DNA from: Herpetosiphon geysericola
GTDB lineage: Bacteria; Chloroflexota; Chloroflexia; Chloroflexales; Herpetosiphonaceae
Length of the DNA: 64,000 bases
NCBI RefSeq assembly: GCF_001306135.1
Contig: NZ_LGKP01000006.1
Span: 62,001-126,000, forward strand
Direction of reading: 5' to 3'
Shown here: piece by piece, positions 60,868 through 64,000 of the stretch
How positions within the stretch are numbered: the stretch's first letter is position 1
How the letters are laid out: each line of letters starts with the position of its first letter
Translations under genes and position numbers: made by a program
The notes under the pieces: generated by a model
Databases searched by the model: none
Seen by the model: the letters and a program-made list of their open reading frames with translations, nothing else
Told to the model about the DNA's origin: nothing

Positions 60868-62292
60868 ATGCAGCGTCGAGCATTAACTTTGCGCTCCATT
60901 CAGCCATTAGATTGGCTGTTGGCAGGCTTGGGGCTAGCAGGAGTGGCGATCATCAGCCTGCTGCCATTTGCCCAAGCAGCAACATTCATTATTTGTGGCA
61001 TGTTGTTGGTTGGCATGCTGATTCAGCCAGCAGTAGGCTTGAGCTTAACCGTCGCCACCGTCATGTTGCAAGAGTTGCTGAGCTTTCCACTAGGCCTGAC
61101 CGCAACTCATGTGATTGGTATTATGGCGCTGGGGGCGTGGCTGTTATATGGCATGGCGCAGCGCAAGATCAGCATCGACACAACCTTGCTGGTGCCATGG
61201 AGCCTGTTTTTGATGGCGCTGTTGCTCTCGGCAGGCCTGACCCAATACAACGCGGTTGATGCCTTGAAGCAAGTGGTGCGCTGGTTTATGGCTTTTCTGG
61301 CCTTTGTGGTGACGGTTGCCACGATTACCACGCCCAAGCGTGCAATTGGCCTAATTGCGGTGATGTTTACAGTTGGCGTAATCGAAGCGCTAATTGGCAT
61401 TCAGCAATATCGGCTGGGCACTGGCCCGTTTGCAATTGGCGAAACTGTGCGCGCCTACGGCACAATTGGCAAACCCAACACCTTTGCAGGCTTTTTGGAG
61501 TTGATGTGGCCCTTAACCTTGAGCGTGGCCTTGGGCTTGCTCTGGTTTTGGTGGCAGCAACGCCAACGCTGGCACTATTTGCTGGGCGCGGCCTTGAGCG
61601 GCGGCGCAAGCCTGATTATTCTGGCAGCAATCGGCGTGAGTTTTTCGCGTGGCGCTTGGATTGGCATTATGGGTGCGTTGGCGGTAATGTTGCTGGCGGT
61701 TGATCGGCGGCGAGCCTTACCATTAATTGGGCTTGGCGCTGTCTTGCTCTTGGCAGTTATTAGCCAGCCAGAGCTGTTTCCGGCGGTCATTAGCGAGCGC
61801 ATTAGCAGCCTGACCAACAATCTGCGGATTTTTGATGCAGGCCGCGTGACCGTAACCGATGAAAATTTTGCGGTTGTTGAACGCATGGCCCATTGGCAAG
61901 CTGGGGCAAATATGTTTCTGGCTAATCCGCTGCTGGGCGTTGGCCCGGACAACTTCAATCGGGCCTATCCTGAGTTTTTTGTTGGCCGCTGGTCTGAATC
62001 GCAAGGCCACTCGCACAACTACTACATTCATATTGCGGCAGAAGCTGGCATTTTGGGCTTGCTGGCCTATTTAGTGCTGATTGCGGCGGTCTATCGCCAA
62101 GCTTATTTGGCAATTCAAGCAACGCGCGGCACGGTTTGGCAGATGGTAGCGATTGGCTGCTGTGGTATCATAACCGCCATTCAGCTGCACAACATTTTTG
62201 ATAATCTCCATGTGTTGAATTTTGGAATTCATTTGAGCGCGGTGTGGGCCTTATGTGTGGTTCTGACACAGCGCCAAGGGTGGCGTGCATGA
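60868..62292 (+). CDS. O-antigen ligase / polymerase family membrane protein
   Basis: 474 residues with about 11 to 12 membrane helices. The family stretch GVGPDNF-x7-EFFVG-x-SQGHSHNYYIHIAAEAGILGL is visible near residues 355-410, with the conserved His of HSHN typical of the Wzy_C/WaaL group. It should polymerise or ligate polysaccharide in the envelope. ATG 60868 is likely, although AGAGGAG is 13 bases away. The stop overlaps the next gene as ATGA. Confidence 0.85.
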   Translation: MQRRALTLRSIQPLDWLLAGLGLAGVAIISLLPFAQAATFIICGMLLVGMLIQPAVGLSLTVATVMLQELLSFPLGLTATHVIGIMALGAWLLYGMAQRKISIDTTLLVPWSLFLMALLLSAGLTQYNAVDALKQVVRWFMAFLAFVVTVATITTPKRAIGLIAVMFTVGVIEALIGIQQYRLGTGPFAIGETVRAYGTIGKPNTFAGFLELMWPLTLSVALGLLWFWWQQRQRWHYLLGAALSGGASLIILAAIGVSFSRGAWIGIMGALAVMLLAVDRRRALPLIGLGAVLLLAVISQPELFPAVISERISSLTNNLRIFDAGRVTVTDENFAVVERMAHWQAGANMFLANPLLGVGPDNFNRAYPEFFVGRWSESQGHSHNYYIHIAAEAGILGLLAYLVLIAAVYRQAYLAIQATRGTVWQMVAIGCCGIITAIQLHNIFDNLHVLNFGIHLSAVWALCVVLTQRQGWRA

Positions 62293-63242
62293 CATATTTA
62301 GTAACGGGTGGTGCGGGTTTTATTGGCTCGCATTTGTGCGAAACACTGTTGCAGCGTGGCGAACGTGTCATTGCATTCGATAATTTCAACGACTATTACA
62401 GCCCAGAACGAAAACGGCGCAACGTGGCAGTTTTGCTCAAGCACCCCAATTTTGTGCTCTGGGAAGGCGATTTGCGCGATCCTGCCAGCTTATTGGCCTT
62501 GTTTGAGCAACATCGCCCAAGCCATGTGGCCCATTTGGCAGGCATGGCCAATCCGCGTTATTCGTTGCAACACCCTGGGTTATATAGCGCAGTTAATGTT
62601 GAAGGCTCGGTTAATGTTTGGCAAGCAGCGATTAAATATGGTATTCAAGCCTTTGTGCAGGCCTCAACTTCGTCGGTCTATGGGTTGGCGCCAACGCCAT
62701 GGCACGAAGAATTAGCCACCGATCGGCCCTTATCGCCGTATGCGGCCACCAAAAAAGCTGCCGAATTGCTAGCTTACACCTTCCATTATCAAACCCAAAT
62801 TCCCACTCGTGTGGTGCGCTTCTTCACGGTCTATGGCCCGAAAGGTCGCCCCGATATGACTCCGACGATTTTTGTTGAGGCCATGCGCAAGCAAGAACCA
62901 ATTGTGCTTTACAATGGCGGGGTTGATGTCTACCGCGATTGGACCTACGTTGACGATATTGTTTCGGGGGTGATTGCGGTGCTCGATAGCGATCGGGCTT
63001 TTGATATTTTTAATCTTGGCAATTCAACCCCGGTGATGCTACGCAGCTTTATTGATACCCTGCAAGCAATTACTGGCTTGAATGCAATTATCGAAGCCAA
63101 GCCCTTATCCTCTGCCGACCCGCCAATTACCTTTGCCGATACCAGCAAGGCCCAACAATTGCTCGGTTGGAAGCCAACCACCGATATTGAGGATGGCCTA
63201 GAGCGCTATTGGGATTGGTACAAAAGCGAGTACGATTGCTAG
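62289..63242 (+). CDS. UDP-glucuronate 4-epimerase-like SDR
   Basis: 317-residue extended short-chain dehydrogenase with NAD motif GGAGFIGSHLCE (7-18), Tyr-x3-Lys in SPYAATKKAAE and the marker FFTVYGPKGRPDM of UDP-glucuronate epimerases (GalUA producers). FNDYYSPERK after the second strand supports this. It overlaps the ligase gene by four bases, so they are translated together. Together with the upstream decarboxylase-like enzyme it points to UDP-glucuronate-based sugars in the surface polymer. Confidence 0.85.
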   Translation: MTYLVTGGAGFIGSHLCETLLQRGERVIAFDNFNDYYSPERKRRNVAVLLKHPNFVLWEGDLRDPASLLALFEQHRPSHVAHLAGMANPRYSLQHPGLYSAVNVEGSVNVWQAAIKYGIQAFVQASTSSVYGLAPTPWHEELATDRPLSPYAATKKAAELLAYTFHYQTQIPTRVVRFFTVYGPKGRPDMTPTIFVEAMRKQEPIVLYNGGVDVYRDWTYVDDIVSGVIAVLDSDRAFDIFNLGNSTPVMLRSFIDTLQAITGLNAIIEAKPLSSADPPITFADTSKAQQLLGWKPTTDIEDGLERYWDWYKSEYDC

Positions 63243-63294
63243 ATCGTTCGTCGATGCTGGCATTTGGCCTAGTGTTATACACAATTGGATCATT

Positions 63295-64000
63295 ATGAAA
63301 TCGCAATCTCACGCTAATACGCCGAGTTTACGCCCTGAGCAAACCGACCAAGGCTTACCGCGCCCTGCTGAAACCGAAGCGCTTGAGCAGTTGGTTGAAC
63401 AGGCGGCTGAGGCAGCGCCCTTACCAGCCGATGCCCTGCCCGAAGATTTGGCCGATGTTCGTTCGAGCGGCTTTTCGCTGCGCGATAAATTTCTGAACAT
63501 TAAATCGTTGGCCTCGTTTGGGATTGCCTTTGCGATTCTTGGCTTTGCTTTTTGGCGCGCCGATATTAACTTGGCTGATATGTGGCGCCAAATCGGCCAG
63601 ACCAATCCTTGGCTGTATGCTGCTGGCTTTCTTGTTTTTTATGGTCTTTTTCCAGTGCGCGCGTTACGCTGGCGAATTATTTTGCGCAGCGCTGGCTTCG
63701 AGGTCGATAGCCCACAAGCTCGCAAGCGTTGGGCCGGGGTTGGGCCACTCAGCGAGTTTATTGGGCTTTCGTGGTTTGCCAACTGTGTTGTGCCAGCCAA
63801 ATTAGGCGATGCCTATCGCGGCTATCTGGTCAAGAAAAACGGCGATGCTTCGTTCTCGCGCACGCTGGGCACAATTTTCGCCGAGCGCATCGTCGATATG
63901 ATTGTGCTCTTTGGCATGCTGGTCGTTTCTGGCTTGTTGGTTTTTCGTGGCCATCTGAATAGCTGGACAGAACGGCTCTTTATCATCGGCATCGTTTTGA
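63295..64000 (+). CDS. UPF0104 / LPG-synthase-type membrane protein (3' end outside window)
   Basis: The frame from ATG 63295 is open to the window end (235 complete codons). A hydrophilic, acidic N-terminal tail of about 65 residues is followed by membrane helices; YGLFPVRALRWRIILRSAG, ANCVVPAKLGDAYRGYLVK and FAERIVDMIVLFG match the lysylphosphatidylglycerol synthase transmembrane family (PF03706). Such proteins act in lipid flipping or glycan export. No clear ribosome-binding site precedes the start, but the gene lies 52 bases behind the epimerase and is likely in its operon. Confidence 0.75.
   Translation, partial: MKSQSHANTPSLRPEQTDQGLPRPAETEALEQLVEQAAEAAPLPADALPEDLADVRSSGFSLRDKFLNIKSLASFGIAFAILGFAFWRADINLADMWRQIGQTNPWLYAAGFLVFYGLFPVRALRWRIILRSAGFEVDSPQARKRWAGVGPLSEFIGLSWFANCVVPAKLGDAYRGYLVKKNGDASFSRTLGTIFAERIVDMIVLFGMLVVSGLLVFRGHLNSWTERLFIIGIVL

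Noticed and set aside
1-64000. CRISPR arrays, intact insertion sequences, prophage genes or rRNA
   Set aside because: No regularly spaced direct repeats, no transposase with inverted ends, no phage structural genes and no rRNA were seen; repeats present are short dispersed ones.

Overview
The window reads as chromosomal DNA of a filamentous or gliding Chloroflexota bacterium, most like Herpetosiphon. This is an inference from the roughly 50% G+C composition, the very large secreted repeat proteins, the many STAS and two-component regulators, a T-box on leuS and Wadjet genes. Most genes are ordinary chromosomal ones; accessory, more A/T-rich stretches lie at about 11.0-17.6 kb (Wadjet) and 27-32.4 kb (repeat protein and its small neighbours).

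Layout: 1-3.1 kb holds the end of topA and cobS. From 3.2 to 10.8 kb, on the minus strand, a MarR regulator, a FadN-type fusion enzyme, a thiolase and an acyl-CoA dehydrogenase form a fadNAE-like beta-oxidation set. It is broken up by a plus-strand C45/Ntn hydrolase, several dispersed repeats and a remnant of a four-helix-bundle (S23) gene. From 11.1 to 17.6 kb, jetABCD encode a complete Wadjet anti-plasmid SMC system, transcribed divergently from the MarR gene. From 18 to 27 kb come mutY, two alpha/beta hydrolases, a histidine kinase/receiver/membrane protein operon, trxA, an adenylate kinase paralogue and tRNA-Leu. The same stretch holds a gene that looks like two open frames but is best read as one GrdB/PrdB-like selenoprotein with an in-frame TGA (U170, motif U-x-x-C) and a hairpin just downstream.

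From 27 to 32.4 kb lie a 1363-residue secreted protein with six copies of an unrecognised beta-rich module, a small membrane protein and a frameshifted membrane gene. From 32.5 to 35.8 kb are three STAS-domain regulators, two of them tandem duplicates. leuS follows with a readable T-box leader (specifier CTC). From 39 to 45.7 kb is one 2178-residue subtilisin-like secreted protease. Next come RNase J (with a 16-codon leader frame overlapping its start), a type-4 uracil-DNA glycosylase, and a tal-pgsA-plsY operon for phospholipid synthesis. Rex, another two-component pair, a PhoX phosphatase and peptide deformylase follow. The last 4 kb begin an envelope polysaccharide locus (UDP-xylose synthase type, O-antigen ligase, UDP-glucuronate epimerase type, UPF0104 membrane protein) that runs off the window.

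Points most worth checking: the selenoprotein and its candidate SECIS; a dispersed two-hairpin repeat present in two inverted copies 49 kb apart with a compensatory base-pair change; the Wadjet operon; the RNase J leader frame; and the six-module secreted protein.
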